A DNA stretch of 64,000 nt. Source: Bacteroidales bacterium (lineage in GTDB: Bacteria; Bacteroidota; Bacteroidia; Bacteroidales; P3). The stretch covers positions 22,287 through 86,286 of the forward strand of contig JAFRRK010000086.1 in NCBI GenBank assembly GCA_017428115.1, read 5' to 3'. The notes beneath the pieces were generated by a model. The model made no database searches. It was not told the DNA's origin and worked only from the letters and a program-made list of their open reading frames with translations. The position numbers and the translations under genes were made by a program. Positions 44,791-53,207 of this stretch are shown here, one piece after another (within the stretch, counting starts at the first letter, position 1; the number at the start of each line of letters is the position of its first letter).

Positions 44791-45601
44791 GATAGTCAGC
44801 CACCCCTTCCACACTGACAGCATCAGCTATCGTGTATGGCCCCACTTGCTCTCTACGCAGTGAGGCAAGGAAAGCCCCGCTGTCGAGTGCCAGCCCCAAG
44901 TCTCGGGCTATGCTCCTGACATAGGTGCCTTTTCCACAACGAATTCTGAAGTCTACTTGCGGAAGGTATTCCGGCACTCTTCCCTGCGGATTCTTGTATA
45001 GCTGCCAATTGCCAACCCCCTTCGGTTCCTCCTCCCCCACTCCCATTCTCTCCATCTCCGCAGCGTCACTCACCACTGTTCCCTGACGAAAGGCAGTGAT
45101 AGTAAATTCGCTAACATATACCTCTTTGGATGTGGGCATAGGTGCTTCCTGACCTTCGGCAGCCTCACGGGCATAGCGGTAAGCCCGCTGGCCACCTATC
45201 TTCACTGCGCTAAAAATGGGTGGCACCTGTTCTATCCGTCCCACAAACTGCCTTGAAGCTTTCTCCACCAATTCGGGGGTAATATGAGCATAGGGATAGA
45301 AGTGGTCGATAGCACGTTCCAAATCGTAGCATGGCGTTGTCGCACCCAGCACCATAGTGCCGCTATACACCTTCTCGCCCGCCTGCAACTCCTCAATCCT
45401 TTTCGTCGCCTTGCCCACGCATATCAGCAACAACCCGCTGGCCAAAGGGTCCAAAGTCCCCGCATGGCCTATCTTAAACTTCTTTATGCCAAAAACGTTG
45501 CGGACAACCGTCTTCACCTTGTTCACCACCTGAAACGAAGTCCACTGCAGTGGCTTGTCAACGGGAATCACCACCCCTTCCAGCAACTCTTCCTGAGTCA
45601 T
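44780..45601 (-). CDS. truB: tRNA pseudouridine(55) synthase
   Basis: 273 residues from the ATG at 45601, which begins 1 bp after the uppP stop; a start at 45631 would overlap uppP. Motif II with the catalytic Asp is KIGHAGTLDPLASGLLLICVG. Others: VDKPLQWTSFQVVNKVK, IEQVPPIFSAVKIGGQRAY, FRIRCGKGTYVRSIARDLG. It makes the T-loop pseudouridine in tRNAs. Last gene of the ftsX - DUF3098 - uppP - truB unit. Confidence 0.95.
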   Translation of the reverse strand: MTQEELLEGVVIPVDKPLQWTSFQVVNKVKTVVRNVFGIKKFKIGHAGTLDPLASGLLLICVGKATKRIEELQAGEKVYSGTMVLGATTPCYDLERAIDHFYPYAHITPELVEKASRQFVGRIEQVPPIFSAVKIGGQRAYRYAREAAEGQEAPMPTSKEVYVSEFTITAFRQGTVVSDAAEMERMGVGEEEPKGVGNWQLYKNPQGRVPEYLPQVDFRIRCGKGTYVRSIARDLGLALDSGAFLASLRREQVGPYTIADAVSVEGVADYLKH

Positions 45602-45602
45602 A

Positions 45603-46418
45603 CTAGAATATATAGGGTAGCACAATGGCAAGAATACCCACTATGGCGCAATAGCCTGCAAACCATATAAGCTTGCCCTTCTTCACAATGTTTATCATCC
45701 ATTTGCATGCCAGACATCCGCTGACAAAGGCGGCCACAAAACCCACTATCAGCGAGCCCACCGGCAGACCTGCCATTGTTTCGCTCACACCCACCTCCAC
45801 CATATCCTTCGCGCTCAGCAGTGCCTCGCCCAGAATGGGAGGTATGACCATAAGGAACGAAAACTGCGCCAGCTTCTCTTTCTTATTGCCCAGCAGCAAT
45901 CCTGTAGCAATAGTGCTACCCGAACGGCTGAGCCCCGGCAGCACCGCCACAGCCTGTGCCACACCAATAACAAAGGCGTGCCACGGCGAGATATTCTCTC
46001 TCTGTCTAGGCTTGGCCCAGTAGGAGAAGGCCAAGAGCATTGCCGTTACCAGCAGACAGCAGCCCACCACCAGCAGACCGCTGCCAAACACCTCCTCCAC
46101 TTTATCCTTAAAAAAGAAACCTACTATCGCCACCGGTATCATCGAGATGATGATGTTCATTATATATTTCGTACCCTCGTTCCACTTCCATTTGAATAGG
46201 TCGTTGAAGAGCCACACAATCTCTTTCCACAGTATCACACAAGTGCTCAGCACCGTGGCCACATGCACGGCAATAGTGAATGCCAGATTCTCTTCGCCAT
46301 TCAACCCAAACAGGGTGGCCCCGATAGCCAGATGCCCGCTACTGCTCACCGGCAGATATTCCGTCAGCCCCTGTATCAGCCCCAATATCAATGCTTCAAA
46401 CCATTCCATACCTTTCAA
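45603..46418 (-). CDS. uppP: Undecaprenyl-diphosphate phosphatase
   Basis: 271 residues, multi-pass membrane protein (about eight helices). BacA/UppP motifs: [17 protein letters not shown] near residues 18-33 and [20 protein letters not shown] around 155-175, containing the catalytic Ser/Arg/His set. It recycles the lipid carrier for peptidoglycan and other surface polymers. Either Met1 or Met4 ([10 protein letters not shown]) may be the start. Confidence 0.95.
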   Translation of the reverse strand: MKGMEWFEALILGLIQGLTEYLPVSSSGHLAIGATLFGLNGEENLAFTIAVHVATVLSTCVILWKEIVWLFNDLFKWKWNEGTKYIMNIIISMIPVAIVGFFFKDKVEEVFGSGLLVVGCCLLVTAMLLAFSYWAKPRQRENISPWHAFVIGVAQAVAVLPGLSRSGSTIATGLLLGNKKEKLAQFSFLMVIPPILGEALLSAKDMVEVGVSETMAGLPVGSLIVGFVAAFVSGCLACKWMINIVKKGKLIWFAGYCAIVGILAIVLPYIF

Positions 46419-46473
46419 TCAATTTATTTAATGGGCGTATATAAGCTAGTGTAGCCAATAAGTGCGCAACACC

Positions 46474-46734
46474 TTATTTCTTATCCTTATACATAATAGC
46501 CACAATCTCGGTAACGAAGCCCAACGTGATAAGCACTGGCGACACATATAGTCGCCGTGCGTTAAACATCTCGGTGTTAAACACATTGGGGTCGTCGCTC
46601 CCTCCGCCGCACAGCAGCAAGTAGCCAAGTGCTAGCAACACCACACCCACGAGCATGATGATATAATTGACTTTTGAAAATACAAAGGTGAATTCATTCT
46701 TTTCGCCTTCGGCCTTGTTCGTCACTTTTGCCAT
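46474..46734 (-). CDS. DUF3098 family membrane protein
   Basis: 86 residues with two membrane helices (VNYIIMLVGVVLLALGYLLL and LYVSPVLITLGFVTEIVAIM) and a short loop containing PNVFNTEMFNARRLYV. This composition and its place between ftsX and uppP fit the DUF3098 family of Bacteroidota. The function is unknown. Confidence 0.88.
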   Translation of the reverse strand: MAKVTNKAEGEKNEFTFVFSKVNYIIMLVGVVLLALGYLLLCGGGSDDPNVFNTEMFNARRLYVSPVLITLGFVTEIVAIMYKDKK

Positions 46735-46806
46735 AATAGATAGTATTATTAATTGTCAGTTTTTATAAATGTATAATGCCACGTCTGATTGGTCTAATCC
46801 TTTGCT

Positions 46807-47682
46807 CTAATTGTTCTGTCGCAGATAGCGCCTTACGGCAAACAGCGTAGAGAGGTACGACAACGCAATGCCCATCACAATAATAATCACCCCAATGCCC
46901 AGATACCAATAGAGGTGGGTGCTGTTGAGGAGGTCCAGACCTCCGAGCGACTGGTTGAAAATGCCTGTCGCTATAGCCAGTATCACGATTGATATCACCC
47001 CGCCTAGCAGGCCAAACCACAAGCTGCGTGCCAAGAATGGGCGGGCAATAAACCCGCTTTTGGCCCCCACCAGCTGCATGGTGCCTATCGTGTCGCGCTG
47101 GGCGTAGAGGGCTATGCGAATGGTGCTGCTTATCATCAGAATGCTCACCACTATCAGCAGTGCCATGAAGATGATTAGAAACCATGTCACCTTGTAGAAC
47201 ACATCGTTCAGTTCATTCACCACATTCTCTTGGTAGGCGACCCCCGTAACATATTCCAGCCCATTCACACTGTCGGCAAACTCCTTAATCACCCGCTCGC
47301 GCCCTCCCTGACTGGTCTCGGGGATATAGTCGGCCCTCAGATTCACCATCATCGAGGGGTAGAGTGGGTTATAACCTATAAAGTCCACAAAGTCGTCGTT
47401 CAGCTCCTCAGAAAATATCTCCGCAGCCTGCTCGCGCGAGATATAGTCCACATGCTTCACCTCAGGCATCACCTCTATATAGGTCTTCACCATCATGGCC
47501 GCCTCGTCGGTGATGTCCGGCACCAGGTCCACCTTAAAGGTGATGCGCTCCTGCATATTGCGCGTCATGCTGTATGAGTGGTATTCCACCATCAGACACA
47601 GCCCCAGCAGGAAGAGCACCAGCGTGATGCTCAACACCGTCGAGGAGTGGGTCTCCCATAGGTTCACTTTGCTTCTTGACAC
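46807..47682 (-). CDS. ftsX: Cell-division permease FtsX
   Basis: 291 residues with four membrane helices: one near the N-terminus (about 20-38) and three in the C-terminal half (~165-190, 213-240, 258-280), with the periplasmic ECD between. Family features: MVKTYIEVMPEVKHVDYISREQAAEIF and YAQRDTIGTMQLVGAKSGFIARPFL. With the ATPase FtsE (not in the window) it couples division to cell-wall hydrolase activity. Confidence 0.92.
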   Translation of the reverse strand: MSRSKVNLWETHSSTVLSITLVLFLLGLCLMVEYHSYSMTRNMQERITFKVDLVPDITDEAAMMVKTYIEVMPEVKHVDYISREQAAEIFSEELNDDFVDFIGYNPLYPSMMVNLRADYIPETSQGGRERVIKEFADSVNGLEYVTGVAYQENVVNELNDVFYKVTWFLIIFMALLIVVSILMISSTIRIALYAQRDTIGTMQLVGAKSGFIARPFLARSLWFGLLGGVISIVILAIATGIFNQSLGGLDLLNSTHLYWYLGIGVIIIVMGIALSYLSTLFAVRRYLRQNN

Positions 47683-47750
47683 TTTCTTTTTTTACTTAAA
47701 AATAAACAGTTTAATAATCCCTCATCGTCATAAACACACACACGCCCTCA

Positions 47751-48890
47751 TCAGTTGGCCAGCATCACCGGCATCACCAACATCAGGATATCCTCCTTCA
47801 TGTTCTCCTCCTGAGTGACGGGGAAGATGATGCCCGCACGGCTGGGGTGCGACATCTCCACAAGTATCTGCTCCGTATCTATGTTGGAAACCATCTCTAT
47901 CAAGAACTTGGCGTTGAAGCCTATCTTCATCGGCTCACCCTCATACTGGCAGGGCATCTTCTCCTGAGCGTTGTTCGAAAACATCTCGTCCTCGGCGCTC
48001 ACCACCAGCTCGCCCTCCATAATCGACAGGCGTATCTGGTGCGAAGCCTGGTTGGCAAAGAGGCCCACACGGCGCAGCGTGTTCAAGAACGACACCCGGT
48101 CCACCGTCAGCTTGTTGGGATTCTCCTTGGGAATGGCGGCATCGTAGTTGGGATACTTGCCGTCCACCAGGCGGCAGATGACGTAGAAGTTGTCGAACGT
48201 GAAGAAAGCGTTATTGTTGTTATATTCCAGTTTCACCTCCACATCCTCCCTGCGGGCGGCAAGGATGTTCTTCATCATCATCACCGGCTTGCGGGGCAGG
48301 ATAAAGCTTATCTGGTTGTCGCTATGTATGTCGTAGCGGCGATAGCGCACCAACTTGTGTGCATCCGTGGCCACAAAGGTGGCGTTATCGGCATCTATCT
48401 GGCAGAATATGCCGCCCATCTGTGGGCGCATCTCGTCGGTCGACGCTGCAAAGGCCGTCTTGCCTATCGCGCTGGCCAGCGCGCCGCTGGTGAGGGTTAT
48501 CACCGACGTGTCGCGGGCCTCGGGCATATTGGGGAAAGTGGCGGGGTCGCGCCCTGCCAGGTTATATTTGCCCTCGCCCGAAGTGATGCTGATGCCAAAC
48601 GTGCTGTCGTCCACGCTGAACGTCATAGGCACATCGTCCATGCTCTTCACCGTGTCGAGCAGCAGCTTCGACGGCACCGCTATGTCGGCAAGCCCCTCCA
48701 GGCGCCCTGTCTCCACCTCCACCTTCGACACCAGCGTCGTCTCAAGGTCGGTGGCACGTATCGTCAGCACCCCCTCGTCAAGATGAAAATGAAAACAATT
48801 GATGATAGGCACGGCGTTATTGTTGGTAAGCACACCGCTGAGCGACTGGATTTGTTTTGAAAACAGCAGGCTGTTAATGATGAATTTCAT
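47751..48890 (-). CDS. dnaN: DNA polymerase III beta subunit (sliding clamp)
   Basis: 379 residues with the three clamp domains. N-terminal MKFIINSLLFSKQIQSLSGV, central DEMRPQMGGIFCQIDADNATFVATDAHKL (quoted in part in every family signature) and C-terminal HPSRAGIIFPVTQEENMKED with the ending LMLVMPVMLAN. It forms the ring that tethers polymerase to DNA. A TATCTTTG promoter precedes it. No dnaA is adjacent. Confidence 0.95.
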   Translation of the reverse strand: MKFIINSLLFSKQIQSLSGVLTNNNAVPIINCFHFHLDEGVLTIRATDLETTLVSKVEVETGRLEGLADIAVPSKLLLDTVKSMDDVPMTFSVDDSTFGISITSGEGKYNLAGRDPATFPNMPEARDTSVITLTSGALASAIGKTAFAASTDEMRPQMGGIFCQIDADNATFVATDAHKLVRYRRYDIHSDNQISFILPRKPVMMMKNILAARREDVEVKLEYNNNNAFFTFDNFYVICRLVDGKYPNYDAAIPKENPNKLTVDRVSFLNTLRRVGLFANQASHQIRLSIMEGELVVSAEDEMFSNNAQEKMPCQYEGEPMKIGFNAKFLIEMVSNIDTEQILVEMSHPSRAGIIFPVTQEENMKEDILMLVMPVMLAN

Positions 48891-48928
48891 ATCTTTATCT
48901 CCTTTTATTGTCCTATTATTACAAATTG

Positions 48929-48936
48929 CAAAGATA
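48929..48936 (-). promoter_or_regulatory. -7 element of dnaN
   Basis: The complement reads TATCTTTG, 39 bp before the dnaN ATG at 48890; a GTTG-like -33 is about 22 bp further upstream. Confidence 0.55.
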
Positions 48937-49018
48937 TAATATATTTTTCAATTAAAAACAACAACGGTGATTTTTTTATCAACAACACACGTGTAGTATA
49001 AACCACGCACCATGAACC

Positions 49019-49160
49019 ACGATGTAGGCCGAGGACCAAAAACCCCTTAATTCCTAGCTCTTACTCCTTACTTCAACGAGTAGCACACCACGATGACGGC
49101 CGATGGCCAAAAACCTCTTAATTCTTAGCTCTTACTTCTTACTTCAACGAGTAGCACACC
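49019..49160. repeat. 71-bp tandem duplication covering a gene 3' end
   Basis: 49019-49089 and 49090-49160 are about 90% identical (7 differences). Each copy carries a 28-bp heptamer block (49046-49073 and 49117-49144). The right-hand copy includes the last seven codons and stop of the small lipoprotein gene; the left-hand copy lies beyond the stop. Confidence 0.88.
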
Positions 49161-49510
49161 CCCTCGGGCAGGTCGTGCTGGTAGTGGTATTGGCAGTAGG
49201 CCTTCGAATAGTCGTCGTCCAGATACATCGACCCCTCCACCTTGTCGCCAATCTTGAAGCGTGACCGGGTGCGGTAGAGCACCACGCAGTTATCATAGCT
49301 CCCGTCGTACGCGGTATAGGGCTTGCCTATCGAGTCGGGGGTATCCAGGCTGATCACCATGCCGTAGTCCCACTCCGATATGCTCGTAGTCTGCATCATA
49401 CAATCCTTATAGTCCACCATAGTGCCCGAGAAGTCGAACACATTGTCGGGCTTGCCGCACCCGCATAGCAGCAGGGGTGCCAATGCCAAGGTCAAAAGCA
49501 ATTTTTTCAT
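49139..49510 (-). CDS. Small lipoprotein of unknown function
   Basis: 123 residues. Lipobox LCGC (Cys18) after a hydrophobic leader. The mature part has an OB-like run of beta strands (FDFSGTMVDYKDC, YGMVISLDTPDSIGKPY, RFKIGDKVEGSMYLDDDYS) and six cysteines in all. It ends GVCYSLK, whose stop codon TAA is supplied by the heptamer repeat. It lies 8 bp after dapD. No family recognised. Confidence 0.8.
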   Translation of the reverse strand: MKKLLLTLALAPLLLCGCGKPDNVFDFSGTMVDYKDCMMQTTSISEWDYGMVISLDTPDSIGKPYTAYDGSYDNCVVLYRTRSRFKIGDKVEGSMYLDDDYSKAYCQYHYQHDLPEGVCYSLK

Positions 49511-49518
49511 ATAACAAC

Positions 49519-50337
49519 TTAGCTGATACTATACTCTCTGAGGGCCTCGTTGAGGCTGGTCTTCTTGTCGGTCGAGGCGTTGCGGCGGCCTATAATCAGG
49601 GCGCAGCTCACCTGGTAGTCGCCTGCGGCAAAATGCCGTGTGTAGCTGCCCGGTATCACCACGCTGCGTGCCGGCACACGCCCCCGGTAGGTGACTGGCT
49701 CTGACTGGGTGACGTCGATGATGTGGGTGCTGGCAGTGATGACGGTATTGGCGCCTATCACAGCCTCCTCCTCAATCAGGGCCCCCTCCACAATGATACA
49801 CCTGCTGCCTATAAAGCAGTGGTCCTCCACTATCACGGGTGCTGCCTGCACCGGCTCCAGCACCCCCCCTATGCCCACGCCGCCGCTCAGGTGCACATGC
49901 TTGCCTATCTGCGCGCAGCTGCCCACAGTGGCCCAGGTGTCCACCATCGTCCCGCTGTCCACATAGGCCCCGATGTTCACATACGAGGGCATCATCACCA
50001 CACCCGGCGCCAGGTAGGCCCCGTAGCGGGCCGTGGCGGGCGGCACCACACGCACCTGCCGCTCGGCATAACCATGTTTGAGGGCTATCTTGTCGTGATA
50101 CTCATACGGCCCCACCTCGGTCACCTCCATATTGTTGATGGGGAAATAGAGGAGCACCGCCTTCTTCAGCCATTCGTTCACATGCCAGCCGTCGGGCTCC
50201 CTGTTGGCGATGCGCAATCGGCCGCAATCCAGCAGCCCCACCGCCTCGCGCACAGCATCCTGCACGCCACTATCCTTCAGCAGCTCGCGGTCCTCCCACG
50301 CCTGCTCTATCGTTTGTTGTAGTTCGTCGGTCATCAT
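49519..50337 (-). CDS. dapD: Tetrahydrodipicolinate N-succinyltransferase
   Basis: 272 residues taking the ATG at 50337 (MMTDELQQTIEQAWEDRELL). An in-frame ATG at 50418 would add a 27-residue leader unlike the family. Helical N-terminal domain with the substrate stretch NNMEVTEVGPYEYHDKIAL, then a left-handed beta-helix (VNIGAYVDSGTMVDTWATVG, VIVEDHCFIGSRCIIVEGAL). It succinylates tetrahydrodipicolinate in diaminopimelate and lysine synthesis. Confidence 0.94.
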   Translation of the reverse strand: MMTDELQQTIEQAWEDRELLKDSGVQDAVREAVGLLDCGRLRIANREPDGWHVNEWLKKAVLLYFPINNMEVTEVGPYEYHDKIALKHGYAERQVRVVPPATARYGAYLAPGVVMMPSYVNIGAYVDSGTMVDTWATVGSCAQIGKHVHLSGGVGIGGVLEPVQAAPVIVEDHCFIGSRCIIVEGALIEEEAVIGANTVITASTHIIDVTQSEPVTYRGRVPARSVVIPGSYTRHFAAGDYQVSCALIIGRRNASTDKKTSLNEALREYSIS

Positions 50338-50421
50338 TCTATTACAACGCATCCTCTCCCCCTTTATTGTGCTTCGCCCGTAAAAAAATAAATCTTCCGC
50401 CTGCCATGCCTTCGCCACTTA

Positions 50422-50513
50422 TGCTATATTTATTCTATACATATACTTTATTTATACCATTATATATAGTATAAATAAAGTATAATTAAGGTATAAATAT
50501 AGTATATATAGCA
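50422..50513. repeat. AT-rich 92-bp palindrome with GTATA every 11 bp
   Basis: TATACTTTATTTATAC (50442-50457) is the exact complement of GTATAAATAAAGTATA (50469-50484). Outer arms also pair: CTATATTTAT (50424-50433) with ATAAATATAG (50493-50502), and TGCTATA (50422-50428) with TATAGCA (50507-50513). GTATA starts at 50469, 50480, 50491 and 50502, exactly 11 bp apart, so the motifs face the same side of the helix. Confidence 0.85.
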
Positions 50514-50794
50514 AAGCCACTTCGGCTATTGTTACGCCGATCTTGGCATCTCACATCCTAGGACTGACAAGTGGTTACAATAGCATGAAACACAGAATCA
50601 CAACATCGTTACTCCCATCATACTTTGCTGAGTGGCAAGTGTTTGGCTGATTTTTTATCGCCTATTTTAGGATATAATGGCGGAGATGAAATAGGAAACA
50701 ATCATCTAACAAATGGATAGCGAACATTGTATTTACAGAGTTTTACCGATTTGTCTTACTTGTCAAACTTTAGTGAAAAAAAATGAAAAAAAAG

Positions 50795-50825
50795 TTGTCG
50801 AATCGTTTTTTTTTTTTTATTTTTG
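50795..50825 (+). promoter_or_regulatory. Promoter of the 50905 lipoprotein gene
   Basis: TTG (50795-50797) and TATTTTTG (50818-50825) are 20 bp apart, with an 18-bp T-rich run before the -7 box, 80 bp upstream of the ATG. Confidence 0.6.
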
Positions 50826-50904
50826 CAACGATAAAAAAGAATGAATTTTATTAAATAAACGAGCTATTGTTTTAAATATCAATTAATAATTAAATACTTA
50901 AAAA

Positions 50905-51396
50905 ATGAAAAACATAAAAAGATTGCTCACAATGGTCGTGGTAGGCTTAGGCGTTTTATCGCTATGCCTGTTTGATTCGTGTAAAAAAGGTAGCGGCAAA
51001 GCCGGTGAATGCACTGAGTATGCAGAAGAGGGCGGGCAGTCTGCCAAATATGCCAACACGGTGGTTTTGACAGGGTATATGACAGGTGGCAATGGCGATG
51101 ATATACGGCTGGATGTCTATGTCGACACCATTACGGGTAATATAGTATCAATATTGTTTGACGGCGAGGAGCCGGCCTATCTCCCCGAATGTACGAGCAT
51201 CATACATGACAAGCTGACGGCGTACAACCAATTGGCAATACTAATGGAGCAATATCCGTGTGTGAAGATGGTGAGGACGGTACGGTCGCAGGCCAGTTCA
51301 TATTTTTCTAACGATGGCGGAGGGGAGGTTGTGGAGTATATCATCTTCTACGACGATTTTGACGAGAATGGCGATTGTTGGTTTGAAAATCTTTAA
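50905..51396 (+). CDS. Lipoprotein of unknown function
   Basis: 163 residues. Signal with FDSC (Cys26) as lipobox. The mature part begins with a Gly/Lys/Ser linker, then mixed alpha/beta sequence (NTVVLTGYMTGGNGDDIRLD, TGNIVSILFDGEEPAYLPEC) and an acidic C-terminus (YDDFDENGDCWFENL). No family recognised. The next gene begins 12 bp later on the same strand. Confidence 0.75.
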   Translation: MKNIKRLLTMVVVGLGVLSLCLFDSCKKGSGKAGECTEYAEEGGQSAKYANTVVLTGYMTGGNGDDIRLDVYVDTITGNIVSILFDGEEPAYLPECTSIIHDKLTAYNQLAILMEQYPCVKMVRTVRSQASSYFSNDGGGEVVEYIIFYDDFDENGDCWFENL

Positions 51397-51407
51397 CACT
51401 TAGGGTT

Positions 51408-51860
51408 ATGAAAAAATATTTGTTTTTTATTTTGCTAATGGGGCTTTTTAGTAGCGGAGCCTTTGCTTTGTGAGATATGCAAAAGGATGAGGCCAAGGCC
51501 ATAGAGGTGCGGTACGACACGGTCGAAAAAGGCAGGCTGTTTACTGTGCTGGACTCGTTGGAGAACGAAGGTTGGATGCTGCTAGATTTGACGGTCAACG
51601 AAAAGACAGGGCTGTGTATTATTAAAAGCGGACGGGAGACCTCAAAGTCGGGCATGCCACCCGCTGAGCCGGAAGATTTTATTTATGACAAGGAGCAGGC
51701 CTTGACAGAGGGGTGGCACCGGTATGAGGGTTGGGAAGATGGCATCTATATGTTCCCACACAAAGAGGGGAGGATTTTTTACTGGCTCAAGGACGGCTAT
51801 GTGCTGAAAGCGATGCACGACGACGGCACTGTGGAGCATATCCACCAGGTGATTCCGTAG
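51408..51860 (+). pseudogene. Small exported protein gene interrupted by in-frame TGA after the signal peptide
   Basis: The ATG at 51408 opens a clean signal peptide (MKKYLFFILLMGLFSSGAFA), but codon 22 is TGA (51471-51473). The frame continues unbroken from there: Asp, then Met (51477) and 126 more residues up to the stop at 51860 (for example GRLFTVLDSLENEGWMLLDL and MFPHKEGRIFYWLKDGYVL). Both parts are in the same frame, so a single base change explains the break. It may be a nonsense mutation, a sequencing error, or the downstream ATG may give a cytosolic version. No family recognised. Confidence 0.7.
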
Positions 51861-51934
51861 CAGGCACGCCCACCACATTACCCGCCACTCAACACTGTGG
51901 CAGATTGCACACGCCGATGCTGAGCATACTATTT

Positions 51935-51967
51935 CCGCCCGCCGATGCAGCGGGCGGTAGTTTTTTT
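51935..51967 (+). terminator. Intrinsic terminator after the lipoprotein pair
   Basis: CCGCCCGC (51935-51942) pairs with GCGGGCGG (51950-51957) around a 7-nt loop; TAG and seven T follow (51961-51967). Confidence 0.82.
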
Positions 51968-52084
51968 ATAGGGGCTATTATGCTGACATATAGCCTCGGA
52001 CAAAGATGGTCGAAACTTTATTTGGCTGTGGAAATAATAAAAAAGGCTTCGTTGCGTTAAAAAAAAGTATTATTGTTTCTAAAA

Positions 52085-53188
52085 ATGCGAAAACTAGTTT
52101 GCTATATAGCCGCCTTTCTGCTGGCCACAGCCCTCTCGGCGCAGGACAAGCAGCTGATGACCGACTATCAGTCGCAGCTGACGAGCCTCTTCGAGCAGGT
52201 CTACAACGCCCCCACCGACAACCAACGTTACCACGCCAACGAGGCCGCCCTGCAGCTGCTGCTCCAGGCCTTGGCGGAGGACAATTCGTTCCGCTGGCAG
52301 TGGGACTTCGGCAACAGGGTGTCGGTCCTCACTGCCCCCGACAAGAAGTTTCGCATCTTCACATGGCCGGTGGTGAACGACGGCGGCGAGTATGAATGCT
52401 TCGGCATTGTGCAGGCGCTGAACGAGAAAAGCGACAGCTACGATGTGTATGTATTGAACGACAAATCAGACCTCATAGTCAACCGTCAGGAGTCGCTGCT
52501 GGCGCCCGACAATTGGTTTGGCGCAGTATACCAGGAGCTGATAACCACCTCGTACGAGGGTAAGAACTACTACACCCTGCTCGGCTGGAACGGGGTGGAC
52601 AACCTCACGCAACGCAAGATTATTGAGCCCATCTGTTTCAAGTCGGGCGGCAGCATGCCGCAGTTTGGGCAGAACCTGTTCCGCAAGGAGCGCAATGTGC
52701 GCCGTGTGGTGCTGGAGTATACCCACAACGCGATGGTGAACCTGCGCTATGAGGAGCAGACGGTGCGCACCGTGGAGCATATACGCGCCAAGCGCAAGGG
52801 GCGGTCGTCGGCACCCGCCTACAGCCGCACGCCCAGCCGCCGCGGCAAGAAGGGCAGGGGAAGACAGCGGCGCAGCCGTGTGGTGGAAACAGCCTCGCGC
52901 ACCTCATCGGCCATGCGCGAGCGAGTCTCCTCACGCCCTACGGAGAAGATCACCGACAAGAAGATGCGGATGATTATCTTCGACGAGGTAGATGCCCAGA
53001 TTGTCGGCATGGAGGGGCTTTATCAATACTATGTGCCCACAGGCACCGAGCTGGCCTACCTCTTCGTCGATGGGAAGTGGGAGCTGCGCCAGGGCGCGCA
53101 GGGCCGTGTCACGGACAAAAGGCTCAACCAAGACTTCGACAAACCCATGCAAAAGCAACGCCCCGCCTACCAGGTGATAGACAATTGA
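52085..53188 (+). CDS. Exported protein with a strongly basic internal linker
   Basis: 367 residues from the ATG at 52085 (MRKLVCYIAAFLLATALSAQ, a signal peptide); the in-frame ATG at 52073 adds four residues only. Residues ~20-235 are a mixed domain typical of Bacteroidota secreted proteins (FRWQWDFGNRVSVLTAPDKK, FRIFTWPVVNDGGEYECFG). Residues ~235-290 are very basic and low in complexity (RAKRKGRSSAPAYS, SRRGKKGRGRQRRSR). The end (YVPTGTELAYLFVDGKWELR) is beta-rich. Function unknown. dxs starts 19 bp downstream. Confidence 0.78.
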   Translation: MRKLVCYIAAFLLATALSAQDKQLMTDYQSQLTSLFEQVYNAPTDNQRYHANEAALQLLLQALAEDNSFRWQWDFGNRVSVLTAPDKKFRIFTWPVVNDGGEYECFGIVQALNEKSDSYDVYVLNDKSDLIVNRQESLLAPDNWFGAVYQELITTSYEGKNYYTLLGWNGVDNLTQRKIIEPICFKSGGSMPQFGQNLFRKERNVRRVVLEYTHNAMVNLRYEEQTVRTVEHIRAKRKGRSSAPAYSRTPSRRGKKGRGRQRRSRVVETASRTSSAMRERVSSRPTEKITDKKMRMIIFDEVDAQIVGMEGLYQYYVPTGTELAYLFVDGKWELRQGAQGRVTDKRLNQDFDKPMQKQRPAYQVIDN

Positions 53189-53207
53189 GCCCAAACCCTC
53201 ACCTTCA

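Larger units (their letters stand above)
50338..50904. other. Intergenic region, no gene seen
   Basis: 567 bp between the divergent dapD and lipoprotein genes. It contains the AT-rich palindrome at 50422-50513 and the rightward promoter at 50795-50825; nothing else recognisable. No DnaA box (TTATCCACA-type) was found. Confidence 0.5.

Noticed and set aside
50422-50900. Idea that the AT-rich palindrome near dnaN is the replication origin
   Set aside because: No DnaA boxes and no dnaA nearby; AT-richness alone is insufficient.
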